From Paenibacillus sp. JDR-2 (GTDB taxonomy: Bacteria; Bacillota; Bacilli; Paenibacillales; Paenibacillaceae), in contig NC_012914.1 in the NCBI RefSeq assembly GCF_000023585.1, positions 1,016,001 through 1,080,000 of the forward strand: DNA of 64,000 nt, read 5' to 3'. The notes beneath the pieces were generated by a model. That model searched no databases and had not been told where the DNA came from. It was given only the letters and a program-made list of their open reading frames with translations. Below, piece after piece: positions 36,901-45,150 of the stretch. Made by a program: the position numbers and the translations under genes. Numbering within the stretch: the stretch's first letter is position 1; every line of letters begins with the position of its first letter.

Positions 36901-37832
36901 ATACGGTCTCCCTGCAAGACATCAAAGTGCAAATCGAAATCGCTTCGCCAACGGCGGATACTTTGAAGGTTGTAGAGAACGCGGCAGCAAATGGCATGTT
37001 TACGCTAGTGGTTCCGCCGGTGGGCTTTACGATCAAAGCCACGTATGGAAATGAAAGTATTGAAATCTCGAAATTCAACGTCTATGTGGAAAGAACCCTC
37101 CCCATCCCGGCCGGAGTTGATCCGAGCAAGATTACGACAGGCGTCGTTGTTGAGCCGGATGGAACGGTTCGCCATGTACCTACTAAAATCGTACTCATCG
37201 ATGGCATGTATTACGCTCAAATCAACAGCTTAACCAATAGCACCTATTCCATCGTCTGGCATCCGCTCGAATTCCTTGATGTCGCGAATCATTGGGCGAA
37301 AGCCGCTATAAACGATATGGGATCAAGGATGGTTATCAATGGAACCGGCGACGGTCTGTTCAGTCCTGACCGCGACATCACCAGAGCCGAGTTTGCGGCC
37401 ATTCTTGTACGCGGATTGGGATTGAAGCCGGAAAACCGTTCATCGGCATTTTCTGACGTGAATGCGTCGGATTGGTTCAGCAGCGCGATCAACACGGCAT
37501 ACGTCTATCAGCTGATTAACGGATTTGAGGACGGAACCTTCCGGCCGAACGACAGGATTACTCGTGAAGAGGCCATGACAATGCTCTCCAGAGCGATGGC
37601 GATTACCGGACTAAAGGCAACACTGTCCGATCAATCGGAAGCCGCAATACTCTACCCGTTTGGAGACGCGTCAAATGTATCCGACTGGGCTATCGGCGGC
37701 GCTGCAGACAGCATACAAGCAGGCCTTGTTACAGGGCGAAGTGCCGCTGAGCTTGCGCCGAAGGCATTTATCACCAGGGCAGAGGTTGCAACTATTATTC
37801 AAAGGCTTCTGCAAGCTTCCGAACTGATTTAA
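30981..37832 (+). CDS. Giant SLH-anchored surface protein (propeller repeats, Flg_new, 10 Ig-like, Fn3, 3 SLH)
   Basis: About 2283 residues. The signal peptide (MMKRGISLVMVLFLVAANLP..ALA) is followed by 14 propeller-like repeats of about 39 residues (YGNG(V/I)Y..VG..GTIVTSS.NG.SWTS, about 36-575). Next are a Flg_new/InlB-B-like repeat (about 575-660), ten nearly identical 90-residue Big_2 Ig-like domains (about 664-1563), a CARDB/anchor-like domain (about 1564-1672), two Fn3 domains (about 1673-1855), an unassigned beta domain, and three SLH motifs (about 2097-2283; FLDVANHWAKAAI, FSDVNASDWF, FGDASNVSDWA) that bind pyruvylated cell-wall polymer. It is probably an adhesin or glycan-binding protein. 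Start 30981 or 30984; ATG 30957 is possible. Confidence 0.9.
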   Translation: MMKRGISLVMVLFLVAANLPQYALANSLGGWNARNPVPTSSNLYGSAYGNGIYAAVGESGTIVTSSDGVNWTSRASGTINTLYSIAYGNGMFVTVGGGGTILTSSNGVNWTDRSGITSNVLGGIIYGNGLFVAVGTGGAIVTSANGTSWSNRTSGVTESLNSVIYGNSIFIAVGNKGKIVTSTNGTSWTSRTSGVTDALNGVTYGNSTFVTVGGGGTILTSTNGTSWTSRTSGTTSTLYNVTYGNGTFMATDYISNKILASSNGSSWASRTTSTTNVLNGISYVNSMYMAVGGGGIIVTSGNGTSWTNRTSPITNNLTSVIYGNSGYVAVGNGIIMTSGNGTSWTSQASGTTNALNGVAFGNSKYVTVGNGGVIMTSSNGISWAGQTSGTTNALNGVTFGNGVYVAAGNNGTIVTSSDGVNWTSQTSGTSNPLYSVTYGNGVYVAVGSLGVIVTSSNGVNWTLQTSNTTNTLYGVTFGNGVYVAVGTSGAIAISSDGASWSSLASGTYDTLRNVMYGNGMYVASGNLGTMRISSSDGLNWLSQASGTSKGLYGSVYAKGTYMTVGLSGTIMQTDLLPVTTYTVTYSGNGATSGSLPADNGLYEQGELVTVLGNTGSLARTDFTFAGWNTEADGSGTDYAPGTDFMMGTGNVTLYANWTANPPVPAVNSVSVSPDTASVEQGSSKQLAATVDTVGGAATTVTWTSNDVSHKVTVDGTGKVTVAADATPGDYTITATSTVDSSKKGIATITVTAAPAVIGVSVSPNTASVEQGSSKQLAATVDTVGGAATTVTWTSNDASHKVTVDGTGKVTVTADAAPGDYTITATSTVDSSKKGTATITVTAAPAVIGVSVSPNTASVEQGSSKQLAATVDTVGGAATTVTWTSNDVSHKVTVDGTGKVIVAADATPGDYTITATSTVDSSKKGTATITVTAAPAVIGVSVSPNTASVEQGSSKQLAATVDTVGGAATTVTWTSNDASHKVTVDSTGKVTVAADATPGDYTITATSTVDSSKKGTATITVTAAPAVNSVSVSPDTASVEQGSSKQLAATVDAVGGAATTVTWTSNDASHKVTVDSTGKVTVAADATPGDYTITATSTVDSSKKGTATITVTAAPAVNSVSVSPDTASVEQGSSKQLAATVDAVGGAATTVTWTNNDASHKVTVDSTGKVTVAADATPGDYTITATSTVDSSKKGTATITVTAAPAVNSVSVSPDTASVEQGSSKQLAATVDAVGGAATTVTWTSNDASNKVTVDGTGKVTVAADATPGDYTITATSTVDSSKKGTATITVTAAPAVIGVSVSPNTASVEQGSSKQLAATVDTVGGAVTTVTWTSNDASHKVTVDGTGKVTVTADAAPGDYTITATSTVDSSKKGTATITVTAAPAVNSVSVSPDTASVEQGSSKQLAATVDTVGGAATTVTWTSNDASHKVTVDGTGKVTVAADAAPGDYTITATSTVDSSKKGTATITVTAAPAVIGVSVSPNTASVEQGSSKQLAATVDTVGGAATAVTWTSNDASHKVTVDGTGKVTVAADAAPGDYTITATSTVDSSKKGTATITVTEAPVYTIAAISNQTLTALAEGYATGTQETKPISVTNTGTGQLTNLTVTISGTNPNDYTITQPASSLNSSESTSFTIQAKDGLAAGTYSATVTVSADLMTPVTFTVTQSVNLPDAPANPQELNAVGGNRQVTLNWSTVAGATYYNIYMATASGQYTDDEVATVTASTYNVEDLVNGTTYYFVVKAGNAGGLGAKSNEASATPAIAPAAPTNVTATAGDGQVTLTFTAPADDGGSPITRYEVTVVPGNVVVSGTSSTIVVTGLSNGTSYTFTVKAINAAGVSVSSAESNPVVPKSSSPTVPTTPNTVNNSVDVLINGKVENAGTATTSKRNDQNVITISVDQKKLEDKLAAEGQGAVITIPVNSKSDIVIGELNGQMVKSMENKQAVVVIKTDQATYTIPAQQIQIGAIADKWGNTVSLQDIKVQIEIASPTADTLKVVENAAANGMFTLVVPPVGFTIKATYGNESIEISKFNVYVERTLPIPAGVDPSKITTGVVVEPDGTVRHVPTKIVLIDGMYYAQINSLTNSTYSIVWHPLEFLDVANHWAKAAINDMGSRMVINGTGDGLFSPDRDITRAEFAAILVRGLGLKPENRSSAFSDVNASDWFSSAINTAYVYQLINGFEDGTFRPNDRITREEAMTMLSRAMAITGLKATLSDQSEAAILYPFGDASNVSDWAIGGAADSIQAGLVTGRSAAELAPKAFITRAEVATIIQRLLQASELI
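31090..32700 (+). repeat. 14 degenerate ~117-bp repeats (propeller blades)
   Basis: The DNA encodes 14 units of 38-40 residues, each with an aromatic-G-N-G core, a T(I/V)(V/L)TSS strand and an NG(V/T)(N/S)W turn. Units 6 and 13 are slightly irregular. Fourteen equals two seven-bladed propellers. They are more diverged than the Ig-like repeats downstream. Confidence 0.8.
32971..35670 (+). repeat. Ten tandem 270-bp repeats (Big_2 Ig-like domains)
   Basis: The exact 270-bp period gives units starting near 32971, 33241, 33511, 33781, 34051, 34321, 34591, 34861, 35131 and 35401. Sequence identity is very high. Two subtypes alternate: NSVSVSPD in copies 1, 5, 6, 7 and 9, and IGVSVSPN in copies 2, 3, 4, 8 and 10. 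Confidence 0.95.
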
Positions 37833-37840
37833 GTCTTTTT

Positions 37841-37876
37841 AAAAGAGAGCATCCATGCGGGATGCTCTCTTTTTTA
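37841..37876 (+). terminator. Terminator after the SLH protein gene
   Basis: AAAAGAGAGCATCC-ATGC-GGGATGCTCTCTTTTTT, a near-perfect stem with a T run. Confidence 0.93.
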
Positions 37877-37970
37877 ACTCATGTTTAGCTTTGCGGCCAT
37901 ACATGGAACAGAATATTGTGGTAAGAATAATCGGTATATCCATAATCAGGAATGCAAGGAGGACGTCCTT

Positions 37971-39341
37971 ATGCCCGATCTTTTTTCATCCGTTTATGGT
38001 CTGAACGAGTTGCCTGATACGGAACCTTTGCTGGAGCTGTTAAAAGGAGCCTTTGCGGATTCCGTTGATTTCCGAACGGTATTAATCGGAGCGTTGGAAA
38101 AAGACGAATTGTATTTGTGCTATTTCCAATCGTTATGCTCTTCGCAAAAGCTGGATTTCTTGCTGGGAGAAGATAGCGGAGGGAATCTAACCGCCCGGCT
38201 TACCCGATATAGCGGAACCGGATTAACCGAGGGAGAATTTCAGCGTTGCGAAGCAGCCATCTGCAACGGGTATGCCGTTTTGTGCAAACGGGTTTCTTCG
38301 ACGGGTCTGATTTTGCAGCTTTCGGAGAACCAGCAAAGAGGTGTCGGAACTCCGATTACCGAGAATGTTCTTCAAGGCCCGATGAATGCCTTTATAGAGG
38401 ATCTGGATGTCAATACCGCCTTGATCAGACAACAAATTCATTCTTCTAAGCTGAAAATGTGGGAAACGATAGTCGGAACGGCCAGCTATACCCGTGTCGC
38501 GCTATTTTATTATGAGGGTGCAATCGACGCTGATCTGCTGGGGCAGCTTAAAGAAAGGATTGCTAATATTCGGACGGATGCGATTCAGGACAGCGTTCAG
38601 ATTGTAAACCTGCTGATGTCGAAAAAAAGGCTGCATTTATTCCCCTTGGCAATCTCTACCGAAAGGCCCGACCGCGTCTCCATGGATCTGCTTAAGGGCA
38701 AAGCCATTATTATGATTGACGGTTCTCCGTTCGCCTTAAGCGTCCCTTCGGTGTATACCGATTTTTGGCATTCGCCTGAAGATAAGTACGTTAATCCGTT
38801 CGTCACTCAATTTCTACTTACCTTGCGCTTTCTTGCCATGTTCATCAATTTGTTTCTGCCGGCTTTGTATGTGGCGTTGACCTCGATAAACGTAGATGTG
38901 AACCGCCTGGAGATCAGCCTGGCAGCTGCTGCAAGCCGGGAGGGCGTGCCCTATCCCGTTTTTATAGAGACGCTGCTTATGCTTGTCATGATTGACTTTA
39001 TTACCGAGGCCGGCTTGCGGCTGCCCAAGACCGTAAGCTCGACTGTTACGATGGTTGGGGGCGTCGTGCTTGGACAAGCGATTATCCAGGCGAATATCGT
39101 CAGCAATCTGCTCATTATCGTTGTGGCGGCTACGGCCATCACGAATTTTATCGTCATTGATTATCAAATGGGATTGGTTCAGAGGATCTTGAAGTATTTC
39201 ATTGTAGTAGGGGCATCGATTGCCGGGCTTCTGGGTATTCTCTTCTGCTTTGCTTGTCTTGTGTTCTATCTTAGCTGCCTGGAGACGTTTGGGGCTCCTT
39301 ATCTTACATCCTTATGGTCTAAAAAGAATAAGACAACTTAG
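37971..39341 (+). CDS. GerA-family spore germination receptor subunit A
   Basis: 456 residues. A soluble N-terminal domain (about 1-270) is followed by membrane helices (about 280-445), as in GerAA/GerBA/GerKA. It shows NVLQGPMNAFIEDLDVNTALIRQQI, close to the family's RGPREGFxExxxxNxxLIRxR motif but diverged, and SREGVPYPVFIETLLM, TEAGLRLPKTVSSTVTMVGGVVLGQA. It would sit in the inner spore membrane. The N-terminus begins at ATG 37971 behind AAGGAGG. It is first of the three-gene ger operon. Confidence 0.9.
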   Translation: MPDLFSSVYGLNELPDTEPLLELLKGAFADSVDFRTVLIGALEKDELYLCYFQSLCSSQKLDFLLGEDSGGNLTARLTRYSGTGLTEGEFQRCEAAICNGYAVLCKRVSSTGLILQLSENQQRGVGTPITENVLQGPMNAFIEDLDVNTALIRQQIHSSKLKMWETIVGTASYTRVALFYYEGAIDADLLGQLKERIANIRTDAIQDSVQIVNLLMSKKRLHLFPLAISTERPDRVSMDLLKGKAIIMIDGSPFALSVPSVYTDFWHSPEDKYVNPFVTQFLLTLRFLAMFINLFLPALYVALTSINVDVNRLEISLAAAASREGVPYPVFIETLLMLVMIDFITEAGLRLPKTVSSTVTMVGGVVLGQAIIQANIVSNLLIIVVAATAITNFIVIDYQMGLVQRILKYFIVVGASIAGLLGILFCFACLVFYLSCLETFGAPYLTSLWSKKNKTT

Positions 39342-39379
39342 CCTGGAATAATGTCCATATGCACCAAAAGGGGTGTCTC

Positions 39380-40483
39380 ATGAAACGTCTATCGACTATT
39401 GGCGGTTACGAATTTTTTGCTATTCAAATGTTATACTCCGGTGCGTCAGCCGGTTTTATATATCCGAGCTTTATCGTCCGCAGCACGGAAGGAGCCTATT
39501 GGATTCCCATTACCATCTGGGTCGCGTGCGCGATTTTTAGCTCGTGGATATACAGCCGGCTGCTTATCCGATTAAACGGAGAATTGCTGCTGCGCCGTAT
39601 ACATGCCTCCATAGGTTTATTCTGGACATGCCTCATTTGCCTGCCCGTGCTTTTGTTCTTTCTTACCGCGCTTGTTATTATGCTGAGGGCGTACTCGGAG
39701 GTCATTACGATGACCATGCTTCCCACTACACCTATTTCCTTTCTGAACGGAATGCTTATTGCCCCCGCCGCGTTGGCGCTAGCAGGGATAATGCCGATCG
39801 TGAGGGCAGCCAGAGTATTTTTTCTGCTAACTCTGCTGTTAACGGTATTATTGCTGATTGTTGGGCTAAGTGATGTGCACTGGACGCTTGGTGCTCCCTG
39901 GATCAGAACAAACGGCGATTTCTTCTATGACAAACGCTTTTATGCCGGATCTTTTATGTGGATGGGTTTCGTCATTACATCGTTTATCGGACCTTATACG
40001 CGGCAGTCCGCAAGAAGCGCCATAAGCAGCTATACCGTTGCGATTCTGTGCACGCTGCCTTTAATCGCCGGTTATATCTATTTGCCTGTCCTGACGTTCG
40101 GGAGAGATTTAAGCAAGCGCTTGACAGTCCCTTTCATTTCAAAAATGGATTCCGTCTCCCACTATTGGATTTTGTTTGAGAATTTGACCGCCATCTTTGT
40201 CTCCGTCACGATGTTCTACATTCTAGTCATCATGGCATTGAAAATGCATGCGATAGGAGAAATGTTCAGCACTTTAATGCCTCGAGCAAACAGACCGGTC
40301 ATATACGCAGTGGCGTTATTGGCCGTATATACGGCAGCAACGATGCTCACCTCCTGGAGGGAAATTGAGAGCATTACCATCGTAACAATAGGCATCAGGC
40401 TTTATGTTATGTTTGTTTTTCCTTTGCTCGGGATGCTTGCCCTGGCATATGGCCGGAGAGCCGGAAAGGAAGAAGGGATATGA
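39380..40483 (+). CDS. GerB-family spore germination permease-like subunit
   Basis: 367 residues with about ten hydrophobic segments, matching the amino acid permease-like GerAB/GerBB/GerKB family that forms the germinant-binding subunit. The start MKRLSTIGGYEFFAIQML and the internal HASIGLFWTCLICLPVLLF region are typical. The AAAAGGGGTG site is just before ATG 39380; the longer frame from 39359 is less likely. The stop overlaps the gerC-type start by 4 bp. The germinant cannot be predicted. Confidence 0.9.
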   Translation: MKRLSTIGGYEFFAIQMLYSGASAGFIYPSFIVRSTEGAYWIPITIWVACAIFSSWIYSRLLIRLNGELLLRRIHASIGLFWTCLICLPVLLFFLTALVIMLRAYSEVITMTMLPTTPISFLNGMLIAPAALALAGIMPIVRAARVFFLLTLLLTVLLLIVGLSDVHWTLGAPWIRTNGDFFYDKRFYAGSFMWMGFVITSFIGPYTRQSARSAISSYTVAILCTLPLIAGYIYLPVLTFGRDLSKRLTVPFISKMDSVSHYWILFENLTAIFVSVTMFYILVIMALKMHAIGEMFSTLMPRANRPVIYAVALLAVYTAATMLTSWREIESITIVTIGIRLYVMFVFPLLGMLALAYGRRAGKEEGI

Positions 40484-41571
40484 GGAGAAGAAGGCTAGGA
40501 TGGAGGCTGGCAATCCTGCTATGCCTGCTTATGCTCATCGTGTCTGGATGCTGGGATTCCAAAGACGTGGACAACCGGATGATGGTTGGCGTAATAGGGC
40601 TTGAAAAGTCTACCGATTCCTCATTAAACGTATGGTTTCGGTTTCCTCTGCCCAAGGGGACGCAAGAAAACAAGAAAGATGATTTTTTTACGCTTAGCCA
40701 GTATGGGGAGACCGTATCGGATGCGATGAGCAAAGTGAAATACAAGCTGCCTAAGGCGCTTGACCCTTCCTCCACGCGCGCGATTTTGCTGGACGAGTCT
40801 TTGGCCAAGGAGGGACTTGATCCTTATTTGGAGTTTGCCATAAGAGAAAGGTCCGTTCCGCTGGATGCCGTGGTTGCAGTCATTAGAGGGGATATGGAGC
40901 GCATATTTACGAACACGAATCCGACGGGAGAGCTTTCGGGTATTTATACCAAGCTGTTTTTCGAGACGTACGCGGGAGGAATTCCGAGAAAAAACAAAAC
41001 GATGCTGTGGGAAGTATACTCTAAATTATACAGTCCCTTTCATACCAATCTGATTCCTTTGTTGACCGAAGGGAAGCAGAACTCTTTTGTTCTCGTCGGC
41101 AACGCGATTTTCGTGAAAGACAAGATCGTAGGGGAGCTAAACAAAGACGAGTCGCTTTTATACGAGATTTTTACGCATCGGTTTCACGATTCCGAGGTGG
41201 AGCTGATGAGCAAATCGGATATCCGTATCGTACATAACCATACCCGCGTAATCACGTCTTTTAAAGACGGCAAGCCGATTATTCGAATTAATTGCTCGCT
41301 TGTAACCACTCTTATAGACAGTTCCCGCTCACGGAAACAGAATGCTACCGAGGTTATCGCCGAGCTTGAAGCGGATTTGAATGCCCATGCCAAATCGATG
41401 TTTGAAAAAACGCAGCGGCTTGGAGCCGATGTGTTCGGTTTCGGCGATCGCTTCCGCAGCCGTCTTCAGCCGTCTGAGTACGAGAAATGGCCGGAAATGT
41501 TCAAGCATGCGGAGATCAGCTATACTTTCCGCGTGGATCTGAGAAATACGGGACTGGAGTTTCTCGACTGA
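40480..41571 (+). CDS. Ger(x)C-family germination lipoprotein
   Basis: 363 residues. The N-terminus has a basic stretch, a hydrophobic core and lipobox IVSGC followed by WDSKDVDNR, the hallmark of GerAC/GerKC lipoproteins (CW-x-ExxxR-like). It is the third subunit of the nutrient receptor, anchored outside the inner spore membrane. It overlaps the gerB-type gene (ATGA). It ends shortly before a terminator shared with the convergent GH43 gene. Confidence 0.9.
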   Translation: MRRRRLGWRLAILLCLLMLIVSGCWDSKDVDNRMMVGVIGLEKSTDSSLNVWFRFPLPKGTQENKKDDFFTLSQYGETVSDAMSKVKYKLPKALDPSSTRAILLDESLAKEGLDPYLEFAIRERSVPLDAVVAVIRGDMERIFTNTNPTGELSGIYTKLFFETYAGGIPRKNKTMLWEVYSKLYSPFHTNLIPLLTEGKQNSFVLVGNAIFVKDKIVGELNKDESLLYEIFTHRFHDSEVELMSKSDIRIVHNHTRVITSFKDGKPIIRINCSLVTTLIDSSRSRKQNATEVIAELEADLNAHAKSMFEKTQRLGADVFGFGDRFRSRLQPSEYEKWPEMFKHAEISYTFRVDLRNTGLEFLD

Positions 41572-41626
41572 AGCAACCCCTTTATCTATGAGCTGGCTCT
41601 GCCAAGCCTCATGCAAACTTAAAATA

Positions 41627-41666
41627 AAAGAAGTCGCCAGGATTCTCCTGCGCGTCTTCTTCTTTA
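41627..41666. terminator. Terminator between gerC-type and GH43 genes
   Basis: GAAGTCGCCAGGA - TTC - TCCTGCGCGTCTTC is an imperfect stem with A residues to the left. On the minus strand it is followed by TTTTATTTT, so it mainly ends the carbohydrate operon. It may also serve the ger operon. Confidence 0.7.
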
Positions 41667-41678
41667 TCTCTAATCTCT

Positions 41679-43331
41679 CTACTCCGTACCCGTTTCTCTA
41701 TACTCGAAATAATCGAAGTCCGCGTATTTCCGTTTCCGGTAGGAATCCTGGCAGCAGACGCCAACGAAGGCGCCGGTGAAATGGCCGTACTTCGAATATT
41801 CGTCCGAGCATTTGCTTGCGTCGAGAACGGGACCGATCTGCGTCCATTCCTCGCCGTCCGGGGAGCCGTAGAAGCGGAGCTCTTCGCCTTCGATAACGGC
41901 GCGCATATAAACCTTGTCCCAGCCGGCAACCGGCATCCGGGACTCTCGCAGTTCTACCTTAACGCCGTTGTCGGCATACAGAATGCCAAGGCATTTGCTG
42001 TTCAGGCTTTCGCTGTAGTAAATTCTTAAATAATAAAACATGTTCTGATCGTAAAATAACGTCAGTCCCGCCGTCTCGTGGAAATTATCCGGTTCGAACT
42101 CTACGCAGGTCTCGGTAACCGCATGGACGGATTGCAAGCGGCGGGCAATAAGGCTTTGCTCGTGAAGGGAGAACAAGGAGTCTCTGCCTCTCAGACGCAT
42201 ATAACCCGGCCGTGCTGTCAGGCTAACCCACGATTCGTTCAGCGGCACGCGAAGCGAGTTCAGATGCGCATTCCATTCGCCGCTGTCGAAATGTTCCCTT
42301 ACCGGCTCTTTCTTCCATGGAGTTAGCGTCAGCGCCGCAGGCTGGACCGTAAGCTCAGCCCGCTGCCCTCCGGAAGCAAGGCGGAGCCAGCCGTCCTTGG
42401 TCCATTCGCAGGCCTGGATGGCGGTTTCCCGGCCCAGCATGCTTCGCTGATTCGAAGCGAGCGGCCTCGCCGTGAGATGCGCGATGTACGGGACGCCGTC
42501 CTGTGTTTCAACGAGAGAGCCGTGCCCGCTCTTTTGCAGTACGGAATCGGGGTTGTACTGATACGGCTTCAAGTAATCGTCAACGCCGCGCCGGTTCAGG
42601 TTAATCTCCTTCGCTGACGTAATAATGGGATTACATGGATCGGGTTCATAAGGACCAAACAGGGATTTGGAGCGGGCCACCGTGACGCCATGGCCAAAGC
42701 CGGTACCGCCTTCCGCCGCCATCATGTAATAGTAGCCGTTCCGCTTGTAGATATGCGGCGCCTCGAGACAGCCCATGCCGGTTGCCCCGCGGAAGATGCT
42801 GACAGGCTTGCCGAGCAGCTCGCGGCTTTCCGGATCGTATTCCTGGATAACGATAGAGCCGGGATGCTCGTAACCAAGCCGATTATCCCATTCGAGATTC
42901 AGCAGCCATTTTCGGCCGTCGTCATCGTGGAACAAGGAAGGATCGAACCCGGAGCTGTTCAAATAAGAACGTTCCGACCATGGCCCCGTAACGCTATTTG
43001 CCGTGACTACGTAATTGTCCAGATCAAAGAAATTGCCGGTTGTGCTGCGCATAATGGTATAGATGAGATAGAACAGCCTGGCATTCTCATCGTAGCTAAG
43101 GCATGGCGCCCATACGCCGCCCGATGCCTCGATGCCTTTTAAATCAAGCTGCGACTCGCGGTCCAGCGCATAGCCAAGCACCTGCCAGTTCGCCAGATCC
43201 TTGGAATGGTGAATTTGTACCCCGGGATACCACTCGAACGTTGAAGTCGCGATATAATAGTCATCCCCCACCCGAAGAATGGAAGGATCGGGGTTAAAGC
43301 CCTTCAGAATAGGATTCCGAATCATGGTCAT
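41679..43331 (-). CDS. GH43 beta-xylosidase/arabinofuranosidase, cytoplasmic
   Basis: 550 residues, no signal peptide. A GH43 five-blade propeller (about 1-310) carries the catalytic residues: base D in NPDPSI (about 14), pKa-modulating D in SGFDPSLFH and acid E in CLEAPHIYK. A C-terminal beta-sandwich (about 330-545; DUF1349/GH43_C2-like with FHETAGLTLFYDQNMFYY) follows. Length and layout fit GH43 subfamily 11 beta-xylosidases (XynB), which cut imported xylo-oligosaccharides from the non-reducing end. It is the last gene of the ABC transporter operon. Confidence 0.93.
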   Translation of the reverse strand: MTMIRNPILKGFNPDPSILRVGDDYYIATSTFEWYPGVQIHHSKDLANWQVLGYALDRESQLDLKGIEASGGVWAPCLSYDENARLFYLIYTIMRSTTGNFFDLDNYVVTANSVTGPWSERSYLNSSGFDPSLFHDDDGRKWLLNLEWDNRLGYEHPGSIVIQEYDPESRELLGKPVSIFRGATGMGCLEAPHIYKRNGYYYMMAAEGGTGFGHGVTVARSKSLFGPYEPDPCNPIITSAKEINLNRRGVDDYLKPYQYNPDSVLQKSGHGSLVETQDGVPYIAHLTARPLASNQRSMLGRETAIQACEWTKDGWLRLASGGQRAELTVQPAALTLTPWKKEPVREHFDSGEWNAHLNSLRVPLNESWVSLTARPGYMRLRGRDSLFSLHEQSLIARRLQSVHAVTETCVEFEPDNFHETAGLTLFYDQNMFYYLRIYYSESLNSKCLGILYADNGVKVELRESRMPVAGWDKVYMRAVIEGEELRFYGSPDGEEWTQIGPVLDASKCSDEYSKYGHFTGAFVGVCCQDSYRKRKYADFDYFEYRETGTE

Positions 43332-43349
43332 GTCACTATTTTCCTCCTA

Positions 43350-44174
43350 TTAGCCTTTAACGGCGCCGGCCGTTACGCCCTTCGTAATCTGCTCGTTAAA
43401 CACAGCGTAGATAATGATAGCCGGGATCGACGTCAGTACCATAACCGCGAATTGGGAGCCGTAATCGGAAGAATACTGGCCGGTGAAGTTCATGACCGAG
43501 AACGGAAGCGTCTTGAGCGCATCCTTGCTAAGGAACGTGGATGCCATAATGAATTCATTCCAGCAGTTCAGGAAGGTCGTAACGACAACCGTAACCAGAG
43601 CTGGCTTGAGGAGCGGCGCGATGATCTGGAATACGATACGGTAAATGCTGCAGCCGTCCATAACGGCCGATTCTTCCAGCTCTTTCGGGATGCTTCTCAG
43701 GAAGCCGCTGAGCATAAACGTTCCAAGAGGAACGGATACCGCCGTATAAGGAAGAATCAAGCCCAGATAGGAATCCGTTAAGCCAAGCTCTTTGAAGATC
43801 GCGAAGTTAGGCAGCAGGGTTGCGTGAATAGGAATCATAATGCCAAGAAGCAGGATCGTGTACAGAAGGGTCCGCAGCTTCCATTGCATGCGGATAAACG
43901 CGTAAGACAACGTGAGCGATAACCCGACAGTCAGCAGGATCGTCACGATGGAGATAAACAAGCTGTTAAACAAATATTTTAAAAATTTCCCATCCACCCA
44001 GGCATTTACGTAGTTTTGCCACTGCGGCGAGCTAGGCCATTTCAGTATGCTATCGGAATAAAAGTCGGCACTCGAATTAAAGGAGAAGTCGACAAGCCAG
44101 ATGAGAGGGAATAACTGTCCGGCGGCGACGATCAGGAAGAAAATCCAGATTGCCGTTTTTTTGCGTGCTATCAT
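43350..44174 (-). CDS. Carbohydrate ABC transporter permease (MalG/LplC type)
   Basis: 274 residues with six hydrophobic segments. The cytoplasmic loop EAA motif reads EELEESAVMDGCSIYRIVFQI. The C-terminal FNEQITKGVTAGAVKG is typical of the MalG-like permease of CUT1 transporters. ATG 44174 follows TAGGAGGG; the frame continues upstream to 44204 without such a site. The start overlaps by ribosome site with the end of the other permease gene. No ATPase gene is present in the locus, as is common where a shared MsmX-like ATPase is used. Confidence 0.93.
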   Translation of the reverse strand: MIARKKTAIWIFFLIVAAGQLFPLIWLVDFSFNSSADFYSDSILKWPSSPQWQNYVNAWVDGKFLKYLFNSLFISIVTILLTVGLSLTLSYAFIRMQWKLRTLLYTILLLGIMIPIHATLLPNFAIFKELGLTDSYLGLILPYTAVSVPLGTFMLSGFLRSIPKELEESAVMDGCSIYRIVFQIIAPLLKPALVTVVVTTFLNCWNEFIMASTFLSKDALKTLPFSVMNFTGQYSSDYGSQFAVMVLTSIPAIIIYAVFNEQITKGVTAGAVKG

Positions 44175-44187
44175 GTGTGTCGCCCTC

Positions 44188-45078
44188 CTAGAAGTCTGTC
44201 GCATCGCTGCGAGTAAGACGGTTGCTTAAATAAGTTGCAAGTAGACATACAATTACGAACAGAATCGAAATCGCGTTGGCGTAGCCGTATTGGCTGGCCG
44301 AGAACGCCTTGTTATACAGGTATACGGCAAGGAATTGCGTAGAGTCGCCGGGTCCGCCGTTTGTTGTGAGGAAGACGGTCTCCATCTGTTTCAATGCGGT
44401 AATGATGGCAAGCGTAAATTGAACGGCAATAACCGGTTTGAGGAGCGGAACCGTAATTTTCAGATGCATCCGGAAGCCGGAAGCGCCGTCGAGCTGCGCA
44501 GCTTCGTACAAGTCCTCGGAAATACCTTTAACGCCGGCGTAGTAGAACAGGAGACCCCAGCCAAAGCCTGCCCAGATCAGAATAAAGAGCATGGAGCCAA
44601 GAGCCGTGCTGCTCTCGCCAAGCCAAGCATGCTTCAAGGCATCAAGGCCAATAAGATCCAGCAGCTTGTTCAGCATGCCGAAGGTTGGATCAAGAAGGGA
44701 AAGCCACATTTTCGAAATAACGACAACCGAGATGACGCATGGAATAAAAAAGATCGTGCGGAAAATCTTCTCGGCCTTGCCCCCAAGACGGTCGAGAAGG
44801 ATCGCGAAGAAAATACAAATCGGATGCTGCAGCACGATAAAGCCGATCCCGAGAAGAAGGGCGTTGCGAAGAGCGAGCCAGAACTTCCCGTCATGGAAGA
44901 GCAGATTCGCGTAGTTGTCGAAGCCAACCATCTTTACGTTGGTTCCCGGAGCAAGCGTATCGGTAAAGGAATAGTAGCCGCTGACCAGAATCGGAGCCAG
45001 GAAGGTAAGCGCGAACAGCAGCATACCGGGAGCTACGAATAGAAAAATGGCCGTTTTGTTTCTAAACACTCGATGCAT
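44188..45078 (-). CDS. Carbohydrate ABC transporter permease (MalF/LplB type)
   Basis: 296 residues, six membrane segments. The EAA loop EDLYEAAQLDGASGFRMHLKITVPLL contacts the ATPase, and the C-terminal half has TNGGPGDSTQFLAVYLYNKAF, typical of MalF/UgpA-like permeases. GGAGAG lies before ATG 45078. It lies 72 bp after the binding protein gene in the same operon and works with the permease at 43350. Confidence 0.94.
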   Translation of the reverse strand: MHRVFRNKTAIFLFVAPGMLLFALTFLAPILVSGYYSFTDTLAPGTNVKMVGFDNYANLLFHDGKFWLALRNALLLGIGFIVLQHPICIFFAILLDRLGGKAEKIFRTIFFIPCVISVVVISKMWLSLLDPTFGMLNKLLDLIGLDALKHAWLGESSTALGSMLFILIWAGFGWGLLFYYAGVKGISEDLYEAAQLDGASGFRMHLKITVPLLKPVIAVQFTLAIITALKQMETVFLTTNGGPGDSTQFLAVYLYNKAFSASQYGYANAISILFVIVCLLATYLSNRLTRSDATDF

Positions 45079-45150
45079 GATAATCTCTCCATCCTTTAGA
45101 AAGGGATAAAGACAGGAGCGCCCTGTCCTTATCCGAGTCCTTTTATGCGT

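Noticed and set aside
37876-37970. Sigma-G promoter for the ger operon
   Set aside because: CATAATC at 37941 resembles a -10, but no -35 at the proper distance was found, so it is not called.
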